Shown: one piece after another, positions 1-11,736 of the stretch
How positions within the stretch are numbered: the first letter of the stretch is position 1
Layout: each line of letters starts with the position of its first letter
Origin: Gaeumannomyces sp. JS-464
Lineage: Eukaryota > Ascomycota > Sordariomycetes > Magnaporthales > Magnaporthaceae
NCBI GenBank assembly: GCA_002197995.1
Contig: NGZR01000005.1
Coordinates: 1,054,001 to 1,118,000 of the forward strand
Direction of reading: 5' to 3'
Length of the DNA: 64,000 nt
Program-made: the position numbers and the translations under genes
The notes under the pieces: generated by a model
Database searches by the model: none
The model's input: the letters and a program-made list of their open reading frames with translations, nothing else
What the model was told of the DNA's origin: nothing

Positions 1-929
1 TTGAACCCACACTTTGGGAATGCTGAAGTCCTGTGCAGGCGTGATAGCTCACGTGGCCAGGCAAAGGTGGCTGTCGGCCGACGCAGCCAGCACCAGGCCC
101 TTGCAGACCCGTCGGGACGCACTGATTCGGGGTTGGAGCGATGTGCGACGTCGGTGGCAGATATTGACCTCGAATGTCTAATTCCCCGATTTGTAGCATC
201 TTCAAATCTGTCAAATCGCCCCCTAACCCCATCTAGGGCGGACCTCTTCCCGACATGGACCGACAACATTTGAAAATGGCTAACCAAGACCGCACGCAGC
301 AAACACACGAACAGGTGGCATCCCCAAGAGCTCATCGGGAAAGAGGCGGGGATGTCTGTCACCCGCCACCCGCAAAAGCCGGGGCGGGCCAGATGGTATT
401 TCTTGGCTGCTTGGCCAACCCCGCAAAGAAGAAGCTCCTTCCTCTTCCATGAAAGTGCAACGCGCACAAGACTGAGGACGCCAGGGCCGGCCAGCACCAT
501 TTTTCCAGGGCGTCGATTCAAGACCACATGCAGACCAGACATGCCAGCCAACACATTTTCCACCCCGCCAGATGCAGGCGACGACAAGGCGCCAAGGGAT
601 CCTCGCTGCAGTGGTTCCTGCCTTTTCGGGAAGCTGGACCAGTCTTTTCGGTCTGCGCCGAGATGCTATCGCTGATATTGCAGATAAACACCAATTGGGG
701 CCGGAAGAATGCAGGATTTCCATAAATACGCCCTTTTCTTAATTTGTCTCCCGTTCCGTTGCCCGCGTCCCAGTCTTTTGGTCCAGCCGGGTTCAGCTCT
801 TGTTTTCTGGTGCTAGGTTGCAGCCTCCAAGTTCATTCCGAGAGCATCAAGAAGCCAACTTGGACTTCTGCCCTTTTCTGGCCGTCACTCTCTGCTGCCT
901 TCTTCTACCACCCTGCCAAGGAAGCCAAA
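1..929. other. 5' intergenic region, no supported gene
   Basis: Several short overlapping open frames occur here, but none has recognisable protein content, a plausible start context or splice structure. The last 200 bases, before the ATG at 930, are CT-rich and probably belong to the promoter and leader of the downstream secreted-protein gene. Confidence 0.5.
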
Positions 930-3163
930 ATGCGCTACGCCTTTGCACTCACCGCCGTCACGGCGGTCTTTGCGGCCGAAATGCCCAAGGACGAGGCTCG
1001 TGCCCGGGAGCTCTACGACTCGGGCAAGAGGCACGAGGACCTCTTGAACAGGAAGATTGTACGTCCCGCCATGCCCCGACTGCTTGCTGTCACAATGCTA
1101 ACCCCTCTGTCTTCTTGCCAACAGTCGCACTGGGTCGCCGAGGAGGAGGCCGGCCTGATGAACTCGACCAAGTGGCCAAGGCTCGGCTACACCAAGTGCG
1201 TAGACGGCTTCGCCCAGGCTATCCCTGACAGCCCGGCCCACAAGTTCAGGTGCAAGAACGTGAGTCCAGCGGTGCCCATCCCATGCTGTAACCCAGCAAT
1301 ACTTTTGTTTTACACATCGACTTCTCGCGCTAACTCTGCGTAGATCGACCTGTACGACTTCATCAACCACGCCACCCTCGGCTCCCCCAACACCGACTAC
1401 CGCGGCAAGAGCGGCAGCTCCTCGTGGGGATGGACCGACCCCGAGTCTGGTCGCGAGTTCGTCGTCAGCGGCATGTACGACGGAGTCGCCTTTATCGAGA
1501 TCCTTCCTGAAGGCCGGATGCACCACGTCGGATTCCTGTAAGTTGGCCTCTGGACATGGGGCATATGTTACCTTTTGCCCTACCAAGCATGGCATTGAAC
1601 CACTGTGCCATTTGCTGACCTTACGATTCTCGGAACAAGCCCCAAGTGGGCGCCTGTTGCCGATAGGGCCTACTGGACTGAGATTCGCCCTTATTTGCAC
1701 TACATGGTTATCGGCAGTGAGCTTGAGGGCAACGGTATCCAGATTTTCGACATGAAGAAGGCAAGCAGCCAGAAAAGACCGACACTTTACACATATTGCT
1801 AACGAGACCCTTTTCCCGCTCTTTGTAGCTTCTTAATGTCAAGAAGGCAGACGCTCCCGTGCTGTTTACCAACGACAAGGATCTCCACGGTCATTTCAAC
1901 GAGACCCTGCCCATCGGGCGGAGCCACAACGTCGTCATCAACGAGGAGGCCAAGTACGGCGTCGCCGTGGGCGTGCAGCCCCGCAACGAGTACTGCAAGG
2001 GTGGCCTGCACTTTTTCAGCCTGGACGACCCTGCCAACCCCAAGGCCCTGGGCTGCAACGGTGAGGATGGCTATGTCCATGATGTAGGTGTACCCACTCA
2101 CGCCATGGCTTTGGCAGGGCCTATGAAGACCTCGAAAGATGCTGACCTCGCATTACAGGCTCAATGCCTGATCTACCGTGGCCCCGACACCAGATACCAG
2201 GGCCGCGATATCTGCTACGGGTACAATGAGGACACTTTGACCATGTATGATTTCCTCTTTGCACCCAAACGCTACTCCCCCATACCCCCCTCCCCAGCTA
2301 ACCCGGTCCCTTTCTCACAGCTACGACGTCACGAACAAAGCCAACTCCACCATCATTTCCATTACTTCGTACGAAGGCGCCGAATACACACACCAAGGCT
2401 GGGTCAACGACGTCAACTGGCAGGAATACCTCTTCATGGACGACGAGTACGACGAGGTTGACGCCAGCGGCCCTTCCAAGGACGGCTACCCGACGACCTA
2501 CATCTGGGACATCCGCGACCTCGAGAAGCCCAAGCAGACGGGCCTGTTCAAGGCCGCCAACCGCGGCATCGATCACAACCTCTACGTCGTCGGCGACCTG
2601 ATCTACCAGTCCAACTACGGCGCCGGCATGCGCGTTTACGACATCTCGTCCGTGAAGGAGGATCCCACGGGCAACAGCGTGTGCGAGGTCGCGTACTTTG
2701 ACATCCACCCCGAGGACGACCACCTCCCCGGCGGCGGCACCGTCGCGTTCGTTGGGTCGTGGTCGTCGTACGCCATGTTCCCGTCCGGCTTCATCTTTAT
2801 CAACACGATCGAGCGCGGAGGGTAAATTCCATTCTGCCTACTCCCTTTGCCCCTTCCTACCTATCTAACACATGCCAGCCAGCTAACACCCTCCTCCTTC
2901 GCCCCTCGCACAGATACCTCGTCAAGATGACCAAGCGCGAGGCCTGCAAGCCCAAGACGTGCAACGCCGACAACTGCCTCCGCGCGATGCGGTCCAGCAG
3001 CGCCAGCGGCCGCCTCGGGGAGAGCCAGAAGTTCTGCGGCGAGTTCACCAAGACGTACGTCGCCGACGTCGCCGTCGTGCCCGAGTACGCGCGGCAGGCG
3101 TGCCAGACCAACATCATCTCCCGCGTCAGCTCGGCGTGCTCCTGCCTGCCGACCGCTGCGTAA
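930..3163 (+). CDS. Secreted LVIVD-repeat / choice-of-anchor B family protein
   Basis: Eight-exon gene: 930-1058, 1125-1259, 1344-1537, 1640-1760, 1829-2083, 2159-2244, 2321-2821, 2914-3163. All phases close, giving about 556 residues. It starts with a signal-peptide-like stretch (MRYAFALTAVTAVFAAE). The body has beta-propeller-like repeats typical of LVIVD/choice-of-anchor B proteins, with segments such as GIQIFDMKK, GLHFFSLDDPANP, LTIYDVTNK, TYIWDIRDLEKP and GMRVYDISSVKEDP. The C-terminus is Cys-rich (CKPKTCNADNCLRAMR, later QACQTN and CSCLP), suggesting a disulfide-bonded tail. Fungal homologues are often named 'regulatory P domain-containing protein'; the biochemical role is unknown to me. 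The ATG at 930 gives the signal peptide and lies shortly after a CT-rich leader. The fourth intron (1761-1828) is GC-AG. Family call is firm; function is not. Confidence 0.85.
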
Positions 3164-3439
3164 GATGGCACGGTTTCGGGAAGAATGATTTTTTGTGATG
3201 ATCGATACGAGATATAGAGTCACGCTGGTTGCATATCTGGGCTACTTCTTAATCTGGGAGAAGGGGATACCCTGTTGGAAACCTGCGCAGTGTCCGGTGG
3301 AAAAATCAGGATAGATAATCTTCCGCTGCGTGATCCATACATATACACAAAGACTCGAGATCTAGACCTCCAGGTGGCTACCTATGCGTGAACGGAGTCT
3401 AAGCCTAGATCTGGACAAGACCCGGTTACCACCCCTTCG

Positions 3440-3660
3440 GTGATGGCCTCCCAAGTCAGGCGCGATACATCCTCGCAGACAGCACGAGAAGGGGTTATCT
3501 CGGCAATCGAAGAGACTTTTGCCCGGGAAAGTGTCAGTGTCGGGCTCCGATGGGGTGTTTTTGGGTTTGCATGTCTTTTTGTCGCAGCGTGTGTCTTGCT
3601 CATGAAGCTACCACCCATGCCCAAACGCCGCCTTTCTCTGAGGGAAGTCGACAAGGCTCA
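3440..3660 (+). pseudogene. Possible relic of an MFS monocarboxylate-type transporter
   Basis: An open frame encodes one hydrophobic helix (VGLRWGVFGFACLFVAACVL) followed by LPPMPKRRLSLREV. The order of a GVI segment, a WGVxGFxCL helix and a basic Pro-rich loop resembles the sixth transmembrane helix and central loop of fungal monocarboxylate-transporter-like MFS proteins. Nothing upstream or downstream supplies the other eleven helices, and the frame runs into a poly-A tract. I read it as a degraded fragment; it could be a chance hydrophobic ORF. Confidence 0.3.
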
Positions 3661-3810
3661 GGTATCATGTAGATCTTCACTCTTTCTCCGCGGGGACTCA
3701 TCGTCATGGCGAATCGAGTGGAGGCTACAGACGGTCTCCACTTCTCCACGGGGCGCGTCGAGGTTTCTTGTTGAGTCCCGAATCCTGGTAATCTCCCGCG
3801 GCTCAGTGGG

Positions 3811-3837
3811 AAAAAAAAAAAAAAAAAAAAAAAAAAA
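3811..3837. repeat. Poly-A homopolymer tract (27 A)
   Basis: Uninterrupted run of 27 adenines in intergenic DNA. It could be a retroposition scar or a slippage-prone microsatellite; no adjacent target duplication is obvious. Confidence 0.9.
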
Positions 3838-5368
3838 GTGTAAACCGACGATGGGCGGTGCTACGTAAGCTGCCAATGGTGTGTGCGACTGGGTCGCCGG
3901 CGCGGTACGCTGTGTTTGGACGGGACGAAACCATTCGCCGAACAACGGGGGCCAGACCAGGAGGAAAAGAAGAGACCGAGCGTGGTGGAGGCCGCGAAAG
4001 CTTACATACAGTACGTGGACCGGGGGATCGGGTCGGGGTTTTCGCTTGGGTGCCGTCCCGACGACCTGGGTGAGGTTGCATCGGGCTCTTCTGGACCAGT
4101 CGGCAAAAGCTGATACAGCAGCAATGGTTCGGGGCCCGGGGCTTGGAAATTCCTGTTCGTATGCTTGACTTTGGATGGGATGTGGGATGGAGTGTTCGGC
4201 GGCGCGGATCTTAAAAATCGTCCTTTTTTTCCACCCGCGAACTCTGTGCCTGGAAGTTTCAAGCAAAGAAGCATTCCCAAGCAAAACATTAAAATCCTTA
4301 TGGGTGGAAGTGCACAAGCAGGCCATTGCACGGTCGTTGAGACTTTTTATGCAAGCCACTGGACCTTGCACGTCCAGGCATGCTCTCGCGATCTCCTCGA
4401 GGTCATGTTGTTTACGCGCCAAGGGCTCGGTGCTTCAGAGTGACGGGGTCGAGACGCCTTCTTCCTCTGGTAATTGCTGCGAACTGCTTTTCTGTGCAGG
4501 ACGTTGGGTAGTCACACCGATCAAGTGCAAATGCAGGGGGTCGGCACGACACGAGATCTCTGGGCAGCTAGCAGCTTGGCAGTCTGTAGTTTGAGGAAGC
4601 TTTGAAGGGGATAAAACTAGCACACGCAGCTCACTGACAAAGCTGGAGCCGGTGAAGATCTCAATTGAGCCCTGCCGGGCTGTTGGGCTGGCACGCTGGC
4701 ACTCTCACCTGGCGGGGTGGGCTGCACAGGCAGTGAAACGAAACCACGGATCGCCACGGAAGCAGGGTCCACCCTGCAGAAGCGCGTTGTTCCCAACGGC
4801 AAGCGGTTGGCCTGAACCCGAGGTATTGGGAAAAGTCGCGATGAAACCCAAAAAGAACCTTTAACGTCCAGAGAGGTGTGGGGGGTGCCTGTGAGGCGGT
4901 ACGAAAGTTCAAAGGCTAGGGCAGCTGGAGGCGCCTGGTGAAGACCATAGGTAGCACAGACGTCTGCGAAGAAGAGGGTGGCATCGTGGAGCCAACCAGA
5001 GGCGCGGTGGAATAAGGTTTGTGGGATGCTGAAGTCGCCGTCCATCCAATTATAGAAGTTCATTTTGTTTTGATGTTACCTTGGAGGGGCACACTACTTC
5101 GCCAGATTGCTAGGCCATGAAACCATTCGCCTCATGCTGCTTCTTTATCGGTCGGGCGGCGATGACGCGGCAATAAAGGAAAGCCTGGGGAAGATGATGA
5201 CGTAGTCAGTTGGAGAGCCTCAGCCAGACATGTCGTCAAGCTCTGGTGGGGAGCTTGGTGCGCTGGCCTGCTCGAGCTTCGGCAATTTCCAGAAGCTGCA
5301 GGGAGAAAAAAAAACGAGAAACGAAACCGAAAGGGAAAAAAAAGGACGAATGCGGGGAGGAGAGAAGG

Positions 5369-5389
5369 AAAAAAAAAAAAAAAAAAAAA
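5369..5389. repeat. Poly-A homopolymer tract (21 A)
   Basis: Run of 21 adenines inside a purine-rich stretch (about 5310-5395) of G and A. No coding content is supported around it. Confidence 0.85.
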
Positions 5390-5932
5390 GAAGGTCGCTG
5401 CCGGCACGGAACACGAAACAACGGTGCGGTTGCTTGCGGCCGGGTCGCAGGCGGAAAGCTTAAGGAGCTTTGAGGGGAGTGGCCCAAACAGCCGCGCAGT
5501 AGCGTGCCTCGAAGTCGCCCTCCCTGTCATTGCCTCCGGCAAGGCTCCCATGGACACACTAGGGCATGAAAGGCCGAGCCGGGTTCATGACTGGCAAGCT
5601 TTTAGAGTCTGAGGAAGAAGAAACCCTCACATGCGTACCGCCCGCCGATCTTGACAACATTATATCAATCCCTGCAGGGTCAAGCAAAACATCTCGCAGG
5701 CCGCCCCCGGCCGGAGACGGACGCACGACCCTATGATGGTTCTCGCATGCATGGACAGAAGGAGGCTCTGTCTTCTATAATATAAGGCAATAGGATGACC
5801 TGCCCACCGACCGAACAACCGCCATGTTGCGGGCAATAGCGTCAAGGTTTCTACCGGTACTCGCTTCTTGGCAGAGGGCCTTGATGGCCGTCGTGCCCAC
5901 CAACCACACACCTGTCTTGGCTTTGTAGACTT

Positions 5933-5940
5933 ATATATAA
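5933..5940 (+). promoter_or_regulatory. TATA-like element upstream of the MFS transporter
   Basis: TATATATAA-like motif about 135 bases before the ATG at 6074, followed by a strongly CT/CCC-rich leader, a common arrangement in filamentous fungal promoters. Position and composition are the only evidence. Confidence 0.4.
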
Positions 5941-6073
5941 TTCGATGCTTTTCGCCCCCTCGATCCCTCCCGCCTCTCGCCCACCACGCCCCTCTCTCTC
6001 GACCGCCCCTCCGCCCCCGCCCGTTCCGCCTTTGCGCGACGACCTGCCCTCCCGTCGATACACCACGAGAAAG

Positions 6074-8085
6074 ATGCCTTCCAGGAGTTCCAGCCAGGCC
6101 TCGGCCGCCTCGCAGGAGGACAACAGCTCCGGGAGCGTCTACCTCGTCTCTGGGGACGGCCACCTGCTCAGCCTTCCCATCCCCAGCAACTCGCCTAACG
6201 ACCCGCTCAGCTGGAGCCTCCTCAAGCGATGCCGGATCATCTCCCTCATCACGGCCATGGCCGCCATCGGCGTCGCGGTCCAGCAGTTCCCGTCTTTGAT
6301 CCTCAAGGCCCTGATCAAGGAGATGGGCACGGCGGTAAGTAGAGCCCCCCGTAACCCGCCTGCTTCCCCACACCCAGATGGCAAGATCGAATGCTGACGG
6401 GACGTGTATACGATAGACCTTTGGCCCCTTCACGACTGACCACATCGGCTCCGTTCCGACCCTCTTCATGGGCGTTGGATGCCTGATATGGACCCCGATG
6501 TCGCTCTGGCTCGGCCGCCGCCCGGTCCTGATCCTGTGCGCCGGGTTGATGCCGCTCGCCACCCTGCTCAGCGGCATGTCCACATCCTTTGACATGTACA
6601 TCGCCTCCATCGCCCTCCAGGGCCTGGCCAACGGGGTGGCGTTCAGCACGGTATACCGCCTGCCTACTTCTACCTGTCAACCTCGCCTGTTTATTTTATT
6701 CTTTTTTAAATGTACTAACACACCGGCCGGCTTGACAGTCTCTCCTGGTCCTCATCGACGTCACCTTCATCCACCAGCGCTCAAACGCCATCGCCGCCGG
6801 CTGGGCCGTTCCCACCTTCGTGACGCAGCTGCTGATCTGCCTCGTGCCCCTGACCAACGACCTGTCGACCGAGTGGCGGCCCGTCTACCGGGCCTGGGCC
6901 ATCCCCTCGGTCGTCCTCTTCGTGCTCGTCTGGCTCTACGTGCCCGAGACATACTTCCTGCGCCCGCCCGTCGCCTTCGACGGCCGCATCCTGGTCCAGG
7001 GCGGCTCCGAGAAGATCCGCATGTACGACGACTGGGACCAGGTCCCTGGCGGGCGGCCCACCGCGCCCTCGGACGCTGCCTACGGCGACAACCGGCCCCG
7101 CAGCGGCGGCGACGACGAGTACAGCCTTGGGGGAGAAGGGGCCACAGAGGCGGGCAGGGGCACCCGCGCCGCCGTCGCGCTCGCCCTGGCCCGCTCGCAC
7201 TCGCACTCCGGCTCGCTGGCCCCGCTGGCGCCCGCCCTCGCGCGCAACGCCGAGCTGCGCGGGCCCACGGGCGGCGGCAACCGCTATGGCAGCGGCGGCA
7301 GCAGCGGCGCGGGTGTCTCCTCGTGGGCCAGCCGGCACCTGGCCGTGCGCAAGGCGGCCGGCGGCGACTGGCGCTCGGCGCTGGCCTTCTTCCCGCAGAC
7401 GGGCCTGTGCCTGGTCAACCCGCTCCTGTTCTGGGTCGCGCTGCTCAACGCCGTCAACTTTGGCGGCATGATCTCCATCGGCACAACCTACCCGGCCGTG
7501 CTCGTCGCGCCACCTTACAGCCTGGACCCGCGCTCCGTGTCGCTCGTCAACCTGGCCGCCGCGCTCGGCGGCCTGCTCGCCTGGCCCGGGTCCGGGCTCG
7601 TCATCGAGCGCGTGACGAACCGCCTGACGCGCCGCAACGGCGGCGTCCGGCATGCAGAGTACTACCTGCCGGGCTTCGCGCTCCCCGTGCTGACGGGCGT
7701 GCTGAGCCTCGCCATCTACGGCCCCGCCGTGCAGTACAACTGGCACCCAACCTGGATCTACGTCTCGTACGGCCTCAACTGCTTCTCGTACGTCAGCGGC
7801 GCCGTCGCCAACACGGTCTGGGCCGCCGCCGTCTTCCCGCGCTGGGCCGCCGCCGCCCTGGCCGTCGTCGGCGGCGTCAGCTACGTCCTCAGCTTCGGGC
7901 TCAGCTATGCCGTCCCGCCCTGGCTCGCGTCGCAGGGGTTCGCGGGCGCAAACCTCCAGATCGCCGCCATCATGCTGGTCCTGGGGCTCGTCGCCGTGCC
8001 CGTCGCGTTCTGGGGCAGGAACGTGCGCCAGTTCATACACTCGCGCTGGGGCGCCTACGAGGCCGGCGCTGTGCGGCCGCAGTGA
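6074..8085 (+). CDS. Major facilitator superfamily transporter
   Basis: Three exons, 6074-6334, 6417-6650 and 6739-8085, all phase 0, encode about 613 residues. The N-terminal tail is Ser-rich and cytosolic (MPSRSSSQAS), then hydrophobic helices begin at RIISLITAMAAIGVAV. The helix 2-3 loop WTPMSLWLGRRPV carries the MFS motif-A-like GRRP. The protein then has helix pairs typical of the DHA1-type fold. A long polar, Gly/Ser-rich central loop (about residues 250-350, containing YDDWDQVPGGRPT) joins the two six-helix halves, and the last helix ends at the basic RNVRQFIHSRWG. Likely a plasma-membrane proton-coupled exporter or importer; the substrate cannot be read from sequence. The ATG at 6074 gives the usual short polar N-tail. 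No cluster partners are adjacent. Confidence 0.85.
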
Positions 8086-9917
8086 TGCCGGGAAGCGCAG
8101 TGGATTAGCCTGGTTGCTCTACCATGATGTCTTTCCTTTGTCTCGCCTTCGTCCTTTCTTTCTCCTGCCTTCTTTCTATCCGGTAGATGCGGGCACGTCT
8201 TTTGTAGAAGATTGAAGCGTAGATGTTTTTGCTCGGACTACCTCCAAGGGATGCTCTGCTTGGCCGCTGTAAACGCTAATCTGGGCCAGACTGTATCAAG
8301 CACATGGTGCTCACCACGTCTCTAGTGTAAAAGCTCACATGAGGAGAGGTGCTTGGAACGCCTAGCTTTAGGTTACTTTTAGTATACTTTTTCCATACTT
8401 GACTCTATGAACGGCTATATGATACGACGCGACACACTCGCCACCGTGAACGCGACCTCGGCTCCTGGTGCCCGATGATATCGCTATTGTAGACACGTAT
8501 CGGATTGGCCTTCAGGGTTCCTGCCGCTGCGACATTGTAGTTCCAGTGGCAGATTGCCCTTGCAGCGGCTCCGTCGCCCTGACCCTTGGTTCTGGATGCC
8601 TATGTTTAGAAACTTGTGGTCGACATGGCGAACCACAGGGAGACGCTCCATGGACAGTCACGCCAATACAATACCCAGCTCTCCAGCTCTCCGCCGATTT
8701 ACCACTTGGAGCTGGCTGCGTGGCACGCCGCCCAAGGGATCCAGACCAGGGGGCAGGTAGACGGCAAAAATGACTTGCGTAGCATCCCGGTTAGATGAGG
8801 AACAGCAGACGGAGAGCGCCAAGACCTCAATGGTATCTGGACGATCCATCGCGACTTGAGGATTGGGCGAGATGCATATCCTGGCGGAGACATGCGCGGA
8901 GGCGACATACTTATCTTTTTGCAGTGGTGATCGGCCCGTATTCTTCCAGGGCCTGGACGACCGGTTGTGTCTTGGACTTTGGCGGACGGCTCGAGGTGTG
9001 GAACCACGATCACCGCTGGCCTTCATTTATTTTAGATTGAAGCGGCGAGCCACAACACAGTAGGCGCCCTGCGTGTGCCGCTCCGGCTCTCGACTTCAGT
9101 CGGCCGTGCAAGCAGGGGTTCCCGAGCGCGGATGGGTAAAAGCGACGGTATAACTAGCGTTATCCCATTTCTCCGAGGGTTCGGGAGAATAGGAAAAATA
9201 AACAAGCCTAACCGGGGAGAGATATTAGCTATTTTTGATCTGTTGCATCCCATGGCGACGTTCCTCCGCGGCGACCCAGGTCGCGGGTAGAGCCTTATTG
9301 GAGACGGCTGGAGACGGCGTCGAAAAAAAGAAAACCCGGAAGCGACAGGATGGGCCTAGCCTGGACCGAGTCTATCTTGTGGTAGCGGTTTAGCTGGAGG
9401 GATGTTGTTCTTCCAGGCAATTTGGATAAATGGCAGCAACAGGTCCGGGGATTGGGCGAACCAGAGCAGCAGCAACGGAGATCGGCTAGCCAAATTCCCC
9501 TTTTCGGATCGAGGGCAGAGCTGAACAGCAACATGATACCGGTGCAGATGGCAAATTTCTGGCAGCAAGAAAATCCCGATCGTGTCCTTAGCAAGGCCCC
9601 AGAGGGAACAAGGAGGTTATGCGAGACTAGAATCCTGCGAAAAGACCCGGTATTCATGGCGTGTTGGCATGGAGCAGACCGAGTGTGACTGGCGCACCCT
9701 CCCTCCTCGCCCGATTGACCATCATCTATAAGAACGCGAGCCGATCCAGCCCCTGGATGATATCCAGATATTGTTCAGACCCATCGACAGTACGACTGCG
9801 TTGTATGCACAATTAGCACCTGCACGTCCAAATAACGCAAAGCGCTATACGCACATAGCCTGACCCTGACCTGTTCTCCCTGCTTCGATATCCAGACCCC
9901 GCAACGGCCTCGCAGCC
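8086..9917. other. Intergenic region, no supported gene
   Basis: About 1.8 kb without a credible coding frame on either strand. A short imperfect palindrome (about 9151-9170, GGTATAAC...GTTATCCC) and a TATA-like CTATAAGA near 9725, some 190 bases before the next ATG, are the only structures I noticed. Confidence 0.5.
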
Positions 9918-10652
9918 ATGACGCCCCTCGCCCATCTCACCGCGCTGCTCGTCGCCCTCGCGCCCCTGGCGGCGTCGATGCCCTCGCCGTCGCCGTCCGA
10001 CGCCGAGGTGGAGGCGCCGCCACGGTGGTCCGAGATCAAGTTCTCGGGCAACGGCTGCCCGCAGGGGCACGCGCCCAAGCTGACGTCTGAGGACGGCAAC
10101 AGCCTCGAGACCCCCATCACGCTGACGTTCGACGGGCGCTTCCGGGCCTCGACGACGCCCGACAAGACCAACCGCATGTCGGCGTGCCAGATCCACATCT
10201 CAACGCGCGGCGGCAGCGGCAAGGGCTGGCAGCTGGCCCTGTCTGACGTCTGGGCCGAGGGCAAGGGCAGCCTGGCGCCCAAGGCATCGCTCGAGTATTA
10301 CAGCACCGTCTTCTTCTCGGCCGACGCGGAGAAAACTGTATGTGAAAGCCTGTACTGTTTTGGGTGTGATGACGAGTGGTCAGTGAGTGTTCGAGAAACG
10401 AGAAGAATGTGGACTGACTCCGTGGCTCCCTTGCAGCAAACTATCGATGGTGCTCTCAAGAACACGAAGGACTCGTCGGTCAGCGTGCCGCTCGACGTGC
10501 ACTCGAGCCACGGCGACAAGGGCCTGTGGAGTGAGTGCTCCAGCGACGGCCATATCGCCAACGTCATCTTCAGGATCGTGCTGCCTGACAAGGGGACTAG
10601 CAACTTCGAGGTCTCGACCGAGAAGCTTGCGTTCAAGTGGAAACGTTGTTAG
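9918..10652 (+). CDS. Secreted DUF4360 family protein
   Basis: The frame is open throughout (244 residues), but the favoured model has one intron at 10338-10436. It has a GTATGT donor, a CTGAC branch-like motif and a TTGCAG acceptor; it is 99 nt with no in-frame stop. Splicing gives 211 residues, close to the usual DUF4360 length. The N-terminus is a signal peptide (MTPLAHLTALLVALAPLAAS). The mature part has family hallmarks: IKFSGNGCPQGHAP near the start, LTFDGRFRAS, the conserved SACQIHIS cysteine, GWQLALSDV, and a C-terminal half alternating beta strands (NVIFRIVLPD). These are small secreted or surface proteins of unknown function. The intron-derived segment (TVCESLYCFGCDDEWS) does not fit the family, supporting splicing. 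Confidence 0.8.
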   Translation: MTPLAHLTALLVALAPLAASMPSPSPSDAEVEAPPRWSEIKFSGNGCPQGHAPKLTSEDGNSLETPITLTFDGRFRASTTPDKTNRMSACQIHISTRGGSGKGWQLALSDVWAEGKGSLAPKASLEYYSTVFFSADAEKTVCESLYCFGCDDEWSVSVRETRRMWTDSVAPLQQTIDGALKNTKDSSVSVPLDVHSSHGDKGLWSECSSDGHIANVIFRIVLPDKGTSNFEVSTEKLAFKWKRC

Positions 10653-11736
10653 GGGAGAGACCCAGATAGGAAAGCATGGATGGACAAGAGTAAGCGAGGT
10701 TTCCTTTGATGGCGCTGGGGCTTTGGTAAAATAATGTCGGCTTTGGCAGGGCCAAGCACTGTTCCTCCTTTCAAAATGTTAGCCGGTTCGCGAGGCAGGC
10801 CTAAAAGGCCAAAGTAAGAACAAAACATACCTTCTGGGACTCCACCAGGGACCGTTTGCGCTGCTCTGGTGCTAGATGGTGCTTGCCTCGTCCAACGGGT
10901 CAGGTAGGCTCGTCTTATGGCGTCGTCGGCCGGACGGTTCGCGTGCGGCTTCTGGGAGGATAGTTAGTACGTCTAGGAATCTCCCATGGGCCTGACCCTG
11001 AGCAGAGGAAGGAAGAATACGCATACACTTGTGAGGTGATACAGTAGTTGAGCTTTGGCTACATTGAGAGCTGCCTGCCTTCCAGCAAGGTGCCTCTAGG
11101 AACCCGTGTTCTTCCCGCAGTTACAGTTCCAGCCGGCCACTGCCGCAACCATCCCTCAAGGAAATCGTGCCTCCATGGCCACGAGACTTGCGACCTTACG
11201 TAATCGATTTACCCCAGCACCAGCACCTAGTCTCAACAATTCCAACGGAGAGTTCAACTCTTGCATCAACCCCTCGCGGCACCCAGATAACGCAACCTGA
11301 CATTCGCCCGTCGACGGATCATCTACCAAGCATCCGAGATACCTTGTCCATCGATCCTCGCAAGCCTCACTCTCTTGTCCCCACTGTCGAAACTTCGAGC
11401 GGCATCTATGCTACTGTCTTTCTGTATCCTTTGTCCTTGATCAGTCCAAAACAACGCCGCCCCTAGAAAACCAAAGGCCAGGCAACAGGTGCCAGAGGTA
11501 CCTTGTTCATCTACTCTCGAGAGCTTCATCTTCACGCTATAATCCCTCCTGTCGAAGCATCTTAGCGGCATCTGTGCTGCTGCCTTCCTGTACCCTTAGT
11601 CCTTGACCAGTTCGAAGCAACGCCGCCCTTGGAAAGGCAAACACCAGGCAACAGAGCCAAGACCATCCTGGAGCTACACTCATACCGGACCGAGCCGAAA
11701 CGGGAAAAGACAGCCAAGAGGTTCGAGAAGCTGATC
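10653..11736. other. Intergenic/5' leader region with a tandem duplication
   Basis: No gene is supported. The right part (from about 11333) contains a degenerate tandem duplication and may be transcribed as the 5' leader of the F-box gene. An in-frame ATG at 11629 could extend the F-box protein by 36 residues, but the sequence it adds is unlike F-box N-termini. Confidence 0.5.
11333..11656 (+). repeat. Degenerate tandem duplication, about 160 bp x 2
   Basis: Copy 1 (about 11336-11491) and copy 2 (about 11498-11656) share the same order of blocks: TACCTTGT-CATC, CTGTCGAA, the shared block GCGGCATCT.TGCT, CTGCCTTCCTGTA-like, CCTTGA.CAGT, AACGCCGCCC and AGGCAACAG. Copies differ by many substitutions and a few indels, so the duplication is old. 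It ends about 80 bases before the F-box ATG. Confidence 0.75.

Larger units (their letters stand above)
3164..5932. other. Intergenic region with homopolymer tracts
   Basis: No intact gene is supported across about 2.8 kb. Apart from a possible transporter relic near 3440-3660, it holds two long poly-A tracts. Short open frames here either encode lysine runs from the poly-A or have no consistent codon structure. Confidence 0.5.

Noticed and set aside
6781..8040. 419-codon open frame antisense to the MFS transporter
   Set aside because: Caused by GC-rich third positions; its translation is low-complexity Arg/Gly/Asp-rich, while the sense strand encodes a full transporter.
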